Positions 32,646-45,908 of a DNA stretch of 64,000 nucleotides are shown in pieces (positions within the stretch are counted from its first letter, which is position 1; each line of letters begins with the position of its first letter). The position numbers and the translations under genes are program-made. Source of the DNA: Pisaster brevispinus (Eukaryota; Echinodermata; Asteroidea; Forcipulatida; Asteriidae); contig JAMKCF010000048.1 in NCBI GenBank assembly GCA_023634235.1, positions 558,001-622,000 on the forward strand, given 5' to 3'. The notes under the pieces were generated by a model. It was not told the origin of the DNA. It saw nothing but the letters and a program-made list of their open reading frames with translations, and made no database searches.

Positions 32646-34085
32646 AACCAAAATATTATTTTCAAGTAAAATCTACACTTATAAAAGTGTGGGGTTTTTT
32701 CTCAGGTATTTGAACTATGTGTGTGTTAAACAAAATAGTTTTGTACTTTTACAATTGTGATACAATATTCCAAGTTGTTCCATGCATACAAGAAACTTTT
32801 TATACAAATTGTTTTCCAGTGCTTGTAATTAACTACTGTTTTGAGAGAATTCTGTAACATTTGAAATTTTTATTTAATTACTTTTAAATCTCAGATTAAG
32901 GACTTGTATTTGTGAATGTTTTCTACTTTTGGGGGTTGTCAAGTATTTGAGATGCTGAGTCTGAGTGGCACTTTAATATTTATTATAACAATCAACAACT
33001 TCCCTGGGTAAATATGATTCTACTTTTGGTCTTAATGATTTGAAAAAGTGGAAAATTGGTTCAATATCTTTCCACCAAAATGCTCATGCTGTATTACATT
33101 GGTAATTGTCAAAGACCAGTATCCACACTTTGTGTGGCCCAGCCTCTACATAAAATGTAAACAATCTGTGAAAGATAAAGCTCCATCGGTCATCGGAGAA
33201 AATAGTGAAATCATGTTTTACTGTTTTCATACATCAGGTTTTTAGACTTTACTCATTTCACAAACTGCAAGCAGCAATATTTCATTTCACACAATAATAG
33301 TGACAGCGCCGATTGTGATGTGAGGGCCAGTGAAGGCACGCATACAGTAACTGGGTTAGAGTTCATAATTCCATGCAGAGCCACAGGCCCGCCATGATAA
33401 TGAGGGCAGCCCCCTCTTAACTGTAACTCTGAAGCATGGTATCAACAAGACAGTTGCCCCAATAGTTTTGATGCAGTCTTCCAATTTTGTCCCCCATAAA
33501 TACAAGATAATTAAATGTAATTTTGTCAGTCGGTTTAATGAATTTGAGAGAATTTGGGTAAGTTGCTTATGTTACCAAATTAATTTGTATTATTTTTTCC
33601 ACCCTCGTTTATATATTATTTTACTTTATTTTTTATGTATTTATAGGTGGGCTGCTGCATTAACATCAGATTTCTGTTTGTGAACAAAAATGATGCAATA
33701 TAAAATAAGAGAAAAATTGTACTTTGGGTTTTTGCCTTCCATTTCTATTAATTTTACTTTTTAAATATTCATGTGACCTCCATTGTGGAGTTTTAGTTTT
33801 TCGTCTGAACTATGTGTATTTTTGTATTTAAATTGTGTTTTTATTTCATGGACATTTTTTTATTTAATGTTTTCTTCAGGACTTTTGTATTTTTGTATTT
33901 CATCTTTTCAGTTGGACTAATATTTTTTGAATGACAATTTTTCATGTTATTTTTTATTCTCTTCTTTTTATTCTTCTTTCTAAAGTGCTCTAATCTCTAG
34001 TATTTTAAATGATTTTTGTTTAAACTGGGAAAATTTGACAGATATGTGCGTGGTATAAATGTATAATTATTAATTATATATAGAT

Positions 34086-34205
34086 ATAGCCAGGGATCAC
34101 ACCCAAGTTTACGATACAACCTGGGACATTTGGGAAGTGGCAGGAGAGGGATCACCTTAAGGGGATGCATCGGCATGTTAATCTGAACATTAAATCCAGA
34201 GGTCA
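34086..34205 (-). mobile_element. tRNA-Asn-like SINE fragment (reverse)
   Basis: AGCCAGGGATCACACCCAAG, GATACAACCTGGGACATTTG and AGGGATCACCTTAAGGGG; head mostly lost. Confidence 0.6.
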
Positions 34206-34869
34206 CGTGTTTTTGCACAAAAAGAAAAAATTTAAATTGATTTGTTCCTTGAAGCAAGGACATGCCCATATTTAAGTCAAGGTCCTGCAGTTACATTTAA
34301 ATAGATTTCACTTGCTAAATAACAAATGTTAATATTTGGAAGCGGAACACTACGCTGTTAAACTATTGCATGTACATATGTATACTGTCTTCCAACAAGT
34401 AAGAGATACATGATGGTTTGCCCTGAAAGTATACTAATAAATTTTGTAGTGTATTAAGGTAAAAGTAGACTAGTCTAGACATTTTGGTAATGTCATGTTA
34501 AAGCAAGGGTTTAGTGCCTAGAATAGCTTTGCCTGTCTAAACTTGAGTTGGTCAAGTACACATACAACATAGTTTGTACAGGATGACCATCACTTTAGGA
34601 CTGTTAACTGCATGGATTTTACATTCAATATGTTTATAACCATGTACAATTTATGAACTTGTAGAATTATTTCTGAATATTATTAGAATTACACAAATTT
34701 AGTAAATTTGTTACATGTAATATATAAGTAGATGTTTTCAAAGTTGTTCATAGAGAAATTTGTTAGTATATTTTAAAATGTGCATTTTGGGTGACTGAAT
34801 TTTTGATATGATTACATAAATATAAGAGTAACAGGGTACATTTTTTTTGTTAACGTGTAAATGTATGTG

Positions 34870-34875
34870 AATAAA
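34870..34875 (+). terminator. Candidate polyadenylation signal 1
   Basis: AATAAA at the end of the first duplicate, followed by a T-run. The site of cleavage cannot be fixed from sequence. Confidence 0.4.
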
Positions 34876-35059
34876 CTTTTTTCTAATTAAGTAACATTTT
34901 TACATGTAATATATAAGTAGATGTTTTCAAAGTTGTTCATAGAGAAATTTGATAGTATATTTTAAAGTGTGCATTTTGGGTGACTGAATTTTTGATATGA
35001 TTACATAAATTTAAGAGTAACAGGGTACATTTTTTGTTATTAACGTGTAAATGTATGTG

Positions 35060-35065
35060 AATAAA
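35060..35065 (+). terminator. Candidate polyadenylation signal 2
   Basis: AATAAA at the same place in the second duplicate. Confidence 0.4.
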
Positions 35066-35335
35066 CTTTTTTCTAATTTAAAATACATTATTATGAATAT
35101 GATGAAATTGTTTTATTGTTTCCACTCGAATCATAGTTAAATTTTAATAAATTAAGTTTTTTTTTTTTTACATTTGGAATGCCTCATTGGTGCTAAAGGA
35201 ACAGGAAAAAAGGTTAGCATAAACCCAGGACCACCAACTTAACAATATTTGCTTTTTCAATGCAGCTCCATTTACATCAAGACCTGTCATGCTGCAGACC
35301 CTTACCAAAATTTCCAATTCAAATGAATTTTTCCA

Positions 35336-35905
35336 ATGTTGTGTTTTGGCACAAAACCAATTGGACCCAATTGGACTCGGTTGGACTCGGTGAGTTCCCC
35401 AACAATATTTATTTACCCTCACAGCCTGCAGTGGTCTGACAGCTCAGTAGTCCGACAGGATACGAATCATTGGACCATTGAGCAAAAAAAGCAGTTTATA
35501 CCCATTGGGCTGACAGTCCAAAAAGGTATGGGGATCTATCCCACCCCACGCGAGGGATTTACACCAGTGCAATTAACAATGCTAAATCCAGTTTTTAGAA
35601 CACATTGGAATGATATGAAGATTTTTTTCCCCAACCGGACCTTGTTGGAAATATATTAGGAGGTGAAATTTCCAATTGGTAGAAACAAATTCCAACCATG
35701 GAGGAAGACAATTCTTCCTCCATGTTCCAACTAATTCCAATTCAATTAAATCAAGCCAACTGACTCCAATTGGATTTCCAATTGGACTGAGCTGGTCTTA
35801 GATTTTATTCCAGTTGGAAAGTCAGTATTCCAATATGTACCAACTCACACCAACTCAATACCAACTCAATCCAATTCTTTCCAACTGGAATGAATTGGAC
35901 ATTTG
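35336..35905. repeat. CCAATTGG-rich region
   Basis: Dense variants of CCAATTGG, CCAACTGG, GGTTGGACTC and CCAACTCA over more than 500 bases, with no simple period. No coding frame. Related to no other stretch here. Confidence 0.6.
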
Positions 35906-36681
35906 GGTCAGAGGAAAATTGCCATGCCCCTTCAAGAGCGATCGTTCAAGGCCTGCAGTAGAGTATTTCCAATTTCTTCCATCCAGCTGGGCCCAATACT
36001 GTCTGTAAAATGGCTGTTGGTAAGTATTCTTAGTAATCTTATTGATTTATATGAGGTTATCTTCTCTTCTTGAGGTGCAACAAAAATTGTGTATAGGTGT
36101 TTAATATTTTGAATAGTAAGAAAGCAGGCCATTGATTCTTTAGGGTATAAGAATTGTATCACCACATGCTCTCTTAGATTTGTTTGTTTATGTTTGCACT
36201 CCTATATCTTTGGTCTCTTTTTGCTACGGTGGCATCAAATTCTGAATGTTATCACTGTGTCTTTTTACGATATAATTTCTTCTAAAGGTAATTGCTCTTT
36301 TAGGTAGTGATTTGGTTCTCGTTTGGGCAGACCCTAAGCTTTCGTTTGGTTTTGATTGTCTTTTTTATTTGTTTTGCTCTTGTTTGAGGCCTGAATAAAT
36401 AAATAAATAAACACAGAAAAACACAAAATTAATCAGGAGCATGCACGCATATTTTTCAAATTACCGCACATGACCGTCACTCGGCATCGCCACTTTGTGG
36501 ACTAGGGAGAGAGGCGTGTCGTACCTGTGTCAAAATGACAGTTGTTAACTGCTTTTCAAAAATTGGCGTTCATCCGTCGTGTGAGGCGCTGTGCTTTCTG
36601 TCCAGATTGTGAGTGGAATTTGCAATGTTTACCATGTAATTCTAAATTATTTATTCACAAACAAAGTTGAAAGTACATAAA
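35906..36681 (+). other. Upstream region of TAPT1
   Basis: AT-rich to about 36420, then less so with scattered CG near 36470-36600 as expected near a promoter. No TATA box clearly placed. The 5' UTR presumably begins in the last 200 bases. Confidence 0.35.
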
Positions 36682-36958
36682 ATGGAAAACGTAATAGAAG
36701 TACAAAGTCTGCCTGCTGATAAGGCTGTGGGACTTACTCTAAAAATATACAACTCCAATATGGCAGCAATCGGTGAGCAAAGTGAACCATCGAATGCTGG
36801 AGATGCAGCAGAGGAGGCGGAACGGCCGCCGGAGAGATCGGGAGAAATGACTGGGCATGCTGCTGAGGTGGAACGGGACAAACCCCCGTCGGGTGGTCTG
36901 GAGACAGTCGGCCAGATCTCGGAATCCGGGGATGCGTCCTGTATTACGGAGGAGAAAG
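36682..36958 (+). CDS. TAPT1: TAPT1 exon 1
   Basis: Acidic, Glu/Pro-rich N-terminus (MENVIEVQSLPADKAVGL). Donor AAAG|GTAGGG leaves one base. An in-frame ATG at 36760 also has a reasonable context. Confidence 0.85.
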
Positions 36959-39900
36959 GTAGGGTCACGCCATTACAACTATAAACAGTCCCCATCTGTT
37001 TGCCTTGGTTTGTTTGCAAGAAAGCGGTTCAAGTTGAACTGTTCCTGGAAGTCAACGTAAACCTGCCTTATTTCACGTTTAAATTGTTATTTTGACAATG
37101 AACTACAGTACAAATACAAGCTTTAAGATACACTACAGTCTGACAGTATTTTCATGGTCATGATGATGATTATGGCAATATGAATGTGATGATACAATTG
37201 CAAAAGTAAACTGTTATTCGTGTTCCATCCTGACTTTGGAATCGTCCTAGAACATGTAGAACTATGCGGTTCAGTCTGCTATCGATCGTCTCACATGGAG
37301 ACGATAGTCGATAGCGATAGCGGAATGCACCGCATAGCTCTAGGAGTAGTCCTAACTGGATTCCCAACTTAATTAAAATTTTACACATTGTAAATAAAAT
37401 TTTAACGTTGATTTTGGCAACAAACTGTGCTGTGGTTTTAGTCATCGGACAAGGCTATCAAAAATCAAAGTAAAGTCTTACATGTAGCTCTACTCTAGAG
37501 GGATATCTAAGGTCAAGCTCCCCTGATTTGTTCTCTTCTGGGTACCATCTGATTTTGCTAAACTGGTAAAATTGAACAGTGATAAAAACATTTTGAGCTG
37601 TGCCCGAAGACAATAAAATTGTTTTGTTTGTCTTCTTGGGGCTGTCTGAGAATTAAGAATTATCTGAATATTACTCCATGTCCTTGCTCAGTCATGCACC
37701 CACGCCACACCTGCCAGCAGTAGCCTAATGTAAGTGTCACCTTCTTAATTTTTTGCAAGTAACCAGAAGCTGAGGTCAAGTTTAATTCTCAGGTTGTCTT
37801 TGTTATATTGTTGAATTGTTTTCATGGTTTTTACTTTCATATTTTTGGCACGCTGCAAAGCAGAGTGAGCCTATCATGTAGTGACAATTTCCATCCGTCC
37901 GTCTGTCGGGCCGTCCACATTCACGTTAACGTTTTAGTATGAAGCTTTAAACTTTGAGTGTTGAGGTTTTTTTTATGGAATCTAAAATTAAGAGACAAAT
38001 CTATGACCCCCGGCACAAGAACCTGGAGGTCGCAGGTTCAAGTCCTGCTTTGGTAAATTTGTCTTTTTTCAACATCAAAAGTTTGTTTTTATTATTTTCA
38101 TGTGACTGTTATGACTGATAGAGCTTAAACTTTCACAGATTTTGTTATTTCATGTATACGTTGTGTAACACTCACTGCTCTATTTCAAGTAACTTTTTTT
38201 TGTCTCCAAAAATATTGAGGGATTTTTTCTCTTGACACTCATACAGAGCTTCACTTGTGGAGTTATTTTAGTGCTGAGTTGACGAGAGGCTACCTACTGG
38301 AGCATGACGAAGCACGCTACGCACTCAAGAGAGAGCGTGTCTACACATTCATACGCATTCCAAAAGAACTAGAGAAGGTAACAAAAAACACATTCCTTAA
38401 CAGGGTTTCAAATTAAACATTGATGATTTTAAAGCAAAATAATTTTAAAAACTAGTTTCTTATTTCGTGGCTGCCTTGTCATTCGGTTAAAAAAGTTAAC
38501 ATAAACTTTTTACAAATTCTCATCACCATCAAAGTATCTAAGCAGAGTACCACAGAAAAAATTTTTAGGGCAAAAGATCTGCATTCTTGGATTAAGAAAA
38601 AGAAAAGCCAAAAATGTCCTCCTTTTTAAAAAATACCCTGACGAGAAACTATATTTTTATATTTTACTGGCCCTAAATTGTCCGCATACATGTATTAACT
38701 GATCTGTTTCTACTATACAGATGATGACGTATGGCTTCTTCCTGTGCATGGATGCATTCCTCTTTGTCTTTACCTTCCTCCCGTTGAGGGTCATCATTGC
38801 CTTATTCCGCCTCATCACACACCCTTGCATCATCCAAAGGTCAGGGGTCATTTGTATCTTACACCAGTCTGTAGTAGTGGTACCCCCTTGCAATTGTAGA
38901 TTCTATTCATCCCTTGCAGACGTGGAGCACACCTCAGGAAAAATGTGCCCCAGGCCTGGAATTGTATGTTTGATTGGGCAAGGCTATTTGAATTTTGCAA
39001 AGGGGCACTTCCATGGGATGTTCTCAAAGTCTATGGGAAACTTTTGAAGGGGCACCCCAAAAAGCCAAGACCAGGGCAACAGCGGCCATGGCCTCCGTGG
39101 CCTCTGTGTAATTCTAGGCCTTGCCTGTCTACTATTCCCACCATTTTAGGAGTCGATTCCTTTTTGTACATTTTTACTCTAAAAGTAGGGGTAAGGATAG
39201 GTGCATGTAAGTGAAAGGGTCAATAGACTGTTATCATAGTGTTTCTATCCTGTTTTTCCATTTAACTGATGACTTTTTGCAAACCTTGGCTTGGGCTCCT
39301 GCTCTGAGCTTTGGTTGATTTTGGAGCACCATGCAAAATGCACACTGCTCTAAAATTGATGATGTAGCCATAGCCGTAGCCGAAGCCCAAGCAAATCCAA
39401 TCCAGAAAGAAAAATAGTCTGGACCTTTAATTTGATTGAGAATTAGAACTGTAATAGCTGTGTGTTCAGAAAACCTGACAATAATTACTGATTGAGAATT
39501 TAAACAAACACGTGTGTGTTTTTTTTACTAGGCCCTAGATCAGCGAACGATTTCCCTTGTATAGCAGAGCGAAATGCTACACATACACTGTAATGTATCA
39601 GATGCTACCAAAAAAAAACTGTATTGGCATAAACTGGCAAAAAAACTTGGCAAAAAAACTGTATTGGTATTCAGTCTGCACAAAATAAGTTCAGTCTAAA
39701 TTTGTTGCTACGCAAAATTGCGGGACAAAATCATTCACTGTGGATAAAGAAGAATAGTTTTGGTTTTCATCCCAGAGCAGGTAGCTTAACCACTCAGGGC
39801 TTGCTGCTTTGGCTTTTTGTAAAGTAGCCCACTGTGCTAGTAATCTGTGCATTTTACTTGCCCCTGGTGAAGTTTTAGTAGCCCAGATTTTAAACACAAG

Positions 39901-42900
39901 TATTGTCATATAACATGTATCTTTCTGATGTATTTATGGTAGCGATCACAACCAGTGTACTGGTCAAATGAAGTTACATTCACGCACCCAAAAACTAATT
40001 AACACATTTAAAACAATTATTATTTACATCTGAAAAAGGAATAAATATGAGCATTATAAACAAGTAGGTTGTACAGTTTTTAAGCAGCCTTTAGGGCAAG
40101 TTGAGAAGAGGTGTTTACCAGCCCTTAGCAGTTTTTACTTGACAATGTTTACTGGGCTAGTGTTAACGGTTAAGGGTGGGCCCTACCACTAGAATAAAAT
40201 TTCGACAAGATGCTTCAGAACTTCTTGTGAAACTTTTACAGTTAAAAACAATTCACCCATAAACTATGACCCTTGACCCCACAGAGGGAGGAGGTTGGAG
40301 CCAGCTCAGATCTGTGATATCCTCAAGGCGGTCATACTCATAGCCTGTACCTGGCTTCTGCAGTTTGTGGATGTGTCAATGCTGTACCATATAGTCAGAG
40401 GCCAGGCTGTCATCAAGCTGTACATCATCTACAATATGTTGGAGGTACTGATTAACATTATTAGTTCTCGCCCCTGCTGACCCGATTCACCATGTTCACC
40501 TGGGCCCAATTTCATGGCTCTGCTTACCGCGGAATTCTGCGCTTGTGATCACTATTCTTCACCGACAGGGCAAGCGCCAAATTTCTGCGCTATCTGTGTA
40601 AGCAAAGAATGCCCAGTAATGTGGGTACGTACATGTACATGCACAAGCAAAAATTCTCTGCTAACCCGTGAAATACACTTGACATGCAAGTGTGGAATTC
40701 CCTGCTTCGGTAAACGCCCATTCTTTGCTTACAATAAGCTGAGCCATGTAATTGGGCCCTGATGTCTTCATCACAATAGTCTTGGTTACACAATTTTGGG
40801 AGTCAATGTCCCTGTGTGTTATACAGTGTAGTGCACATTTTAGGGGTCATGGTGTGTAAACACGCTTTCATAATTTGTACACGCAATTTTGACTCCCAAA
40901 ATGGCAAGCGTGGCAGACATTTGCCGCATGTGACGTTGATGCAATAGGTCTATAATACAGGGCACTTTAGTAGCGCGCTTATCGTATTAAAAGTTCAGCA
41001 ATCAAGTAGTAAACCACAAACGAAACTGACCAGGTAAAAAAAAAAATTGAATTGGGCAAAGAAACATTTACTACAGCAGAACTTTAACCTTCGAACTCCA
41101 GATGGACATACCAGTGCTCTACCAACTGAGCTATGTAGCCCTAATGTTTGTGGTCTCCCTATTTGATCAATACCTTTGTTTGGGGGCGCCAGTCAGAAGC
41201 CATTCAGCGTTAATCCTGAGGTCGCAGATACAACTTTTTTTCTTGGTTTTTGGTTTTAGGTTGCCGATCGTTTGTTTTCATCATTTGGTCAAGACATCCT
41301 GGACACCCTCTTTTGGACGGCCACTGAACCGAGGGACAAGAAACGAGAACATCTTGGCATCTTGCCGCATCTACTCATGGCTGTCATCTATGTCTGTATC
41401 CTTTATGTTTTGAATTCATACATTAGGGAGAAAAAAGGGTTTTGTCCTGAATCCAGCCCTTCAAAATCAAACTGCATTTTCTGTTTGATTCTGTTGGACT
41501 GAGGACTGCACTATTCCCATTGTCTCGAACAGTGTTCTGTGCTCGTCCTTCTGAAGACAAGCATAGTACACTGTTCAAAACACACCACTGACTCTTTTCA
41601 AAGCTAACTTACTAAAGTAGTACTTAATCTAGTAAGCATAATTTTGTGCTAAGCTACTTTTTGCGCTTAAGCAGCACAATTTCATAGAGCTACTTTAGCA
41701 CCAAATATTGTTTTAAAATAACACCAAAATAACAACAAAATATTGCTTTACAGTTTTCTGCAAAGCAAAACTATGCAGGTTAACAGTCATATGGTAGGTC
41801 TACATGTGGATATGTATTTTGGCTGGTCTCTTATTCTTGTAAGCATAATTTTATTTGTGCTTAGCCACTTTTTCTGTTTGAGCATGAAATTGGGCCTTCG
41901 TCTTTTTGACAGATTTATTACCTCAGTGATTGTATCTTTGTCTTCCTTAATGTCGTTAGTCTTTCATGCTATCTTAGTTCTCTTCCAAGCCACAACGCTC
42001 AACGTAGCGTTCAATTCACACAGCAAGGCCCTGCTCACCATCATGATGTCCAATAATGTAAGTGAATGCCTGTTTCAAGTAATCAGAGCATTTATTAATG
42101 GGAATCAAAGTTGTTTAAACACGGTGAGGCCTGCTTCTTGGTAACTTTATCTTGACTTCGTCTCGGTACAACTATCAAGAACCAGGCCTCACCATGTTTT
42201 AACAACTAGTTTAAAACCTCCTCACTGCACTTTGATTCCCTTTTGAAATATTTTCATATTATTTCAGTGAGGCCTGGTTCTTGATAAATTTACCTCGACT
42301 TTGTCTTGGTAAAGTGATCAAGAACCAGGTCTGACCGTGCTTAAACAACTAGTTTAAAACCTCGTCACTGCACTTTGATTCCCTAATTAAATATTTGTAT
42401 TTTTTTTTCCGGATAGTTTGTTGAGCTCAAGGGAAGTGTCTTCAAGAAGTTTGAGAAGTACAACTTGTACCAGATGTCTTGCAGTGGTAAGTGGATTCGG
42501 TTGTCGGACAAAAAGGCTCTCATTTACTTCAATAATAAACATTGACATTTAAAAGCGAGGTTGTCCTTTTAAAAAGACAGAAATAGTCAGGTTACCATAG
42601 TAGGCACTGCGTGCTTACATAACCTTTTGTACTCTGGGAAAAAGACACAAAGGGGGGTCTCAAAAAGTCGGGCACGCTAGAGGTGTGAATGAACATTCCC
42701 ATAATCATACCCCTGCAATCCAGTGGAACGTTCTGCAATATTGTGGGATCTCTCCTACATCACAGATCATGTGCATTTAGCTTTTTGAACATTCCCAATG
42801 GTACAATGGCAGTCCAGTGGACCGGTTCATGGTTGCTTGCTGGAATACTTAACCGGTCCTATTAGATTTGATCGAAAACTTACTTGGTGAGAGGCGCTGC

Positions 42901-45873
42901 CGCTGTTAATAGTGTGAACTATTTTGTGAAAAGATTCCCTTCAAAGTAATACGATTTGGACATTTTTTTGCCCCAAGAGAATCTGAAAAATTATTCGTAC
43001 AAGAATCGTTCTTCAGATTTCTGAGGGATGGTGTCCATTCACAAATGCTGCGGTCACAGATGCAGTTGCCGGTTGGTACCTGCTGTCATCTCGCAAAATG
43101 TGGATGGGTTTGACATTCTTGTGAAAATACCGTGATAGCTTTTTGCTGTTTTCTAAACAGATAGACGCTGTATTCAGTTGAAACTTTCACATGTAACTTT
43201 TATTGTATCTTTCTTGATAATTTTGCCTATAAATCCTATAAATCAGCATTACGTTGACAAAACACCTATCTACATGTATGACTCTACCTTTAACACACAT
43301 CAGTGTAAACTGTAAGGTTAAACCGAAATAACATCCTCCAATTTTCTTGAACTCTTAGACATAAGGGAGAGATACCACTACATGGTTCTTCTGTTTTGTG
43401 TTGTGCTTCGCAACATGACAGAGTTCAACTGGAATATTGGTGAGTCCAAAACCTGTATTTCTCCCCCCCCCCCATTGATTCTGTCACCCAAAAGTTTGAC
43501 TACTTAAAGATTTGGTGAATTATTAATTATTGAGTTTTTATTTTACACCTTATAGTTATCATACTGTAATTCAGTCAGAATTTTGTGTGCGTATGCCTTC
43601 TTTTAAATTATTTTAATAATTGTTTTTCTTTAAAAATAGGGGTCGAAAAATAGTATTAGATGTTGCAAACTGCTTACCAACCGAAAGGACCTATGGTATA
43701 AATGCAAACAAAAAATAGTGGCCTGACATTTCGACCCTCGAAACGTCAGGCCACTGAGAAAGACTCTGCTAGGGTCGAAACGTCAGACCACTAACTATTT
43801 TTTTAACCAAAATAATAGTCCTTAGAAACCCCCCATAAATAAATAACATGACTGGATTTCTTGTTGTTTTAATTTTGCTTTGCGATAGATCACTTTTGGG
43901 AGTTGATTCCTGACCTCATATCGGTGCTGGTAGCAGAGATCCTCGTGGACTGGGTCAAGCACGCGTTCATCACAAAGTTCAATTCCATCCCAGCAGAGGT
44001 AAACTTGTGAAACTTTTAACTCTTAAATTGTAAATCAATTTAGATCAGGAATGTTTGGCAAGAAAAGGAATTGTGTGTTTTGTCCCCGCCCCCCCCCCCC
44101 CCCTTGATCTCTAGAAGAGTAGGCCTCAGAAATCCAGGTGCACATTGCGCAGGGTCCAATTTCAAGTAAAATCTTTCACAGGGCCATAAATGTTTTAGTG
44201 CTTGCTTCCTTTTTGTTCGTTTATTTTTTACAATTAAACCAGGCTTTCTGCTTCTTCTCACCCATACACTCTTGCTTTACTGAGATGTAGAACAAAGAGC
44301 CACTTCAATAGCTTTATTCCCACATACTGCATCTCTTTGGAACTCCTTGCCTGGTGCATGTTTCCCTCCATCCTACAATCTAGACTGTTTTAAGAGGAAT
44401 ATCAATTCCTTCAGCTCCCCTGAGTTATTTTCATCTTTAATATTTTCTTCTTGTAGCCCCTCACCAAGAGTGGCTTTTAGCCTTGTTTGGGGCGAACTTT
44501 TACTAACGTCCACTAATTGTTTCTTAAAGTGTGTTTGGGAATGGACTTACTTGCCTAGTGGTGGGGTTACAGCCTAATATTTAAATTTACAGGACTCTGG
44601 CAATTGGTCCAGTGGGTCTTTGAGCTGTAGTGTATCCTTTTGCAAATTGATGTTATATCTGACGTGGTCTTCATTTTGTGTGTTTATATTTCGAAGGTGT
44701 ACACAGAATACAGAGCAAGCTTGGCTTATGACATGGTGACAAGCAGAATGAAAACTGTGAGTAAATCTCCTGGTATAGACTGTGCAAGTCTCGCGCATAT
44801 TTGAACTTCCGGGACCAAGTTGTACCCAACCTGCCATATCGTATGCACAATTCTGTTAATTAGTTTAGTTAGTTTTTCATTGTTTATGACTATAAAAAGT
44901 ATATCATATTGTTGGGAAAGTAAAATGTAGCCATGAAACATATGGAAGTAAAATGAATTTAACAAATAAACAAAGAAAACTTGACTTCCATTTCCGGTTC
45001 CTTGCAAACAATTAAGAATTTTTGCCCAATTGACGCTCATGTTATCATTAAACCTCTTGTAGTGGTCGAATATATTCAGGCGTGATTGGTAAATGGGGGT
45101 GCCTAAAATATAAGTATACTCGTCCAAAGTAAAAACTTTGTTTCATCGTTAATTTTAACAAATTAAATTAAATTTATAACAAATTGCTTATATTTTTATT
45201 TTTTATATTTTTATATTTTTATTTTTAAGAATTTTGTATAATTAGAATTTAAAAAGAAGATTTGATTTCCTAGAAAAGTGTAGTCTTTTTTGTTCAAGTT
45301 ATTTTCTCGTTTTCAGTCCACGTGATACTTGCACAATCTATTACCAAAATTTAGTTTTTTTTCTCTGGATGATTGTTCCTCAAAAAACAGCCTACCGCTG
45401 AAAATGACTCGTTAACATGTCCTTCATGTCATTATTATTTGATTCAGGCTTTCTCCGACCACTCAGATGTGGTTGCTCGTAGGATGGGGTTCATTCCGTT
45501 GCCTCTAGCATGCCTCGTGTATCGCATCGTTGGCCAGTCATTCAAGATTCATGGTACAACAGGAATGGTCCTCATCTTCCTCCTGTATCTTTGGTAAGTC
45601 CCTAGCAACCAACATATTTATATTGGAGCCCCTCTTTAAGAGTTTGTAAACTTATAAAGTATAAGTAGCCTTCGTTGTTGTAGGGCAGTTGATGTCAGCT
45701 GTTTCTTGAATCTTTCTTTTTGTTTTCATCTGGTACAGTTTAACAGCCTTCAAAGTTCTGAACAGTATCCTATTGCTGGGTAAAGCCCGCCAGTATGTCA
45801 ACCAAGCCAACTTGGAGGACATCCTACCACAACCAAAGAAACCTCAAACCCCACCACCACAACAACAACAGCA

Positions 45874-45908
<35 letters not shown>

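Larger units (their letters stand above)
30527..35070 (+). other. Probable long 3' UTR of the channel gene
   Basis: No coding frame. AT-rich, with SINE and MITE insertions, and two AATAAA signals in a duplicated block (34870, 35060). The UTR extent is inferred only from the lack of another gene and the position of these signals. Confidence 0.35.
34711..35080 (+). repeat. Tandem duplication, 189-bp offset
   Basis: TTACATGTAATATATAAGTA starts both copies (34711, 34900), and both end TATGTGAATAAACTTTTTTC. Copies differ at only a few positions. Confidence 0.9.

Noticed and set aside
30527..34870. C-terminal kinase or NUDT9-H domain downstream of the TRPM stop
   Set aside because: I scanned the translated frames here and found no catalytic motifs; the stop at 30524 follows a normal polar tail.
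41743..42144. 133-codon open frame on the plus strand
   Set aside because: Only its part at 41960-42057 is real (TAPT1 exon 6); the rest reads through a MITE and into intron 6.
44225..44520. Active LINE
   Set aside because: Only the ORF2 C-terminal tail is present and it is frame-shifted; there is no reverse transcriptase domain in the window.
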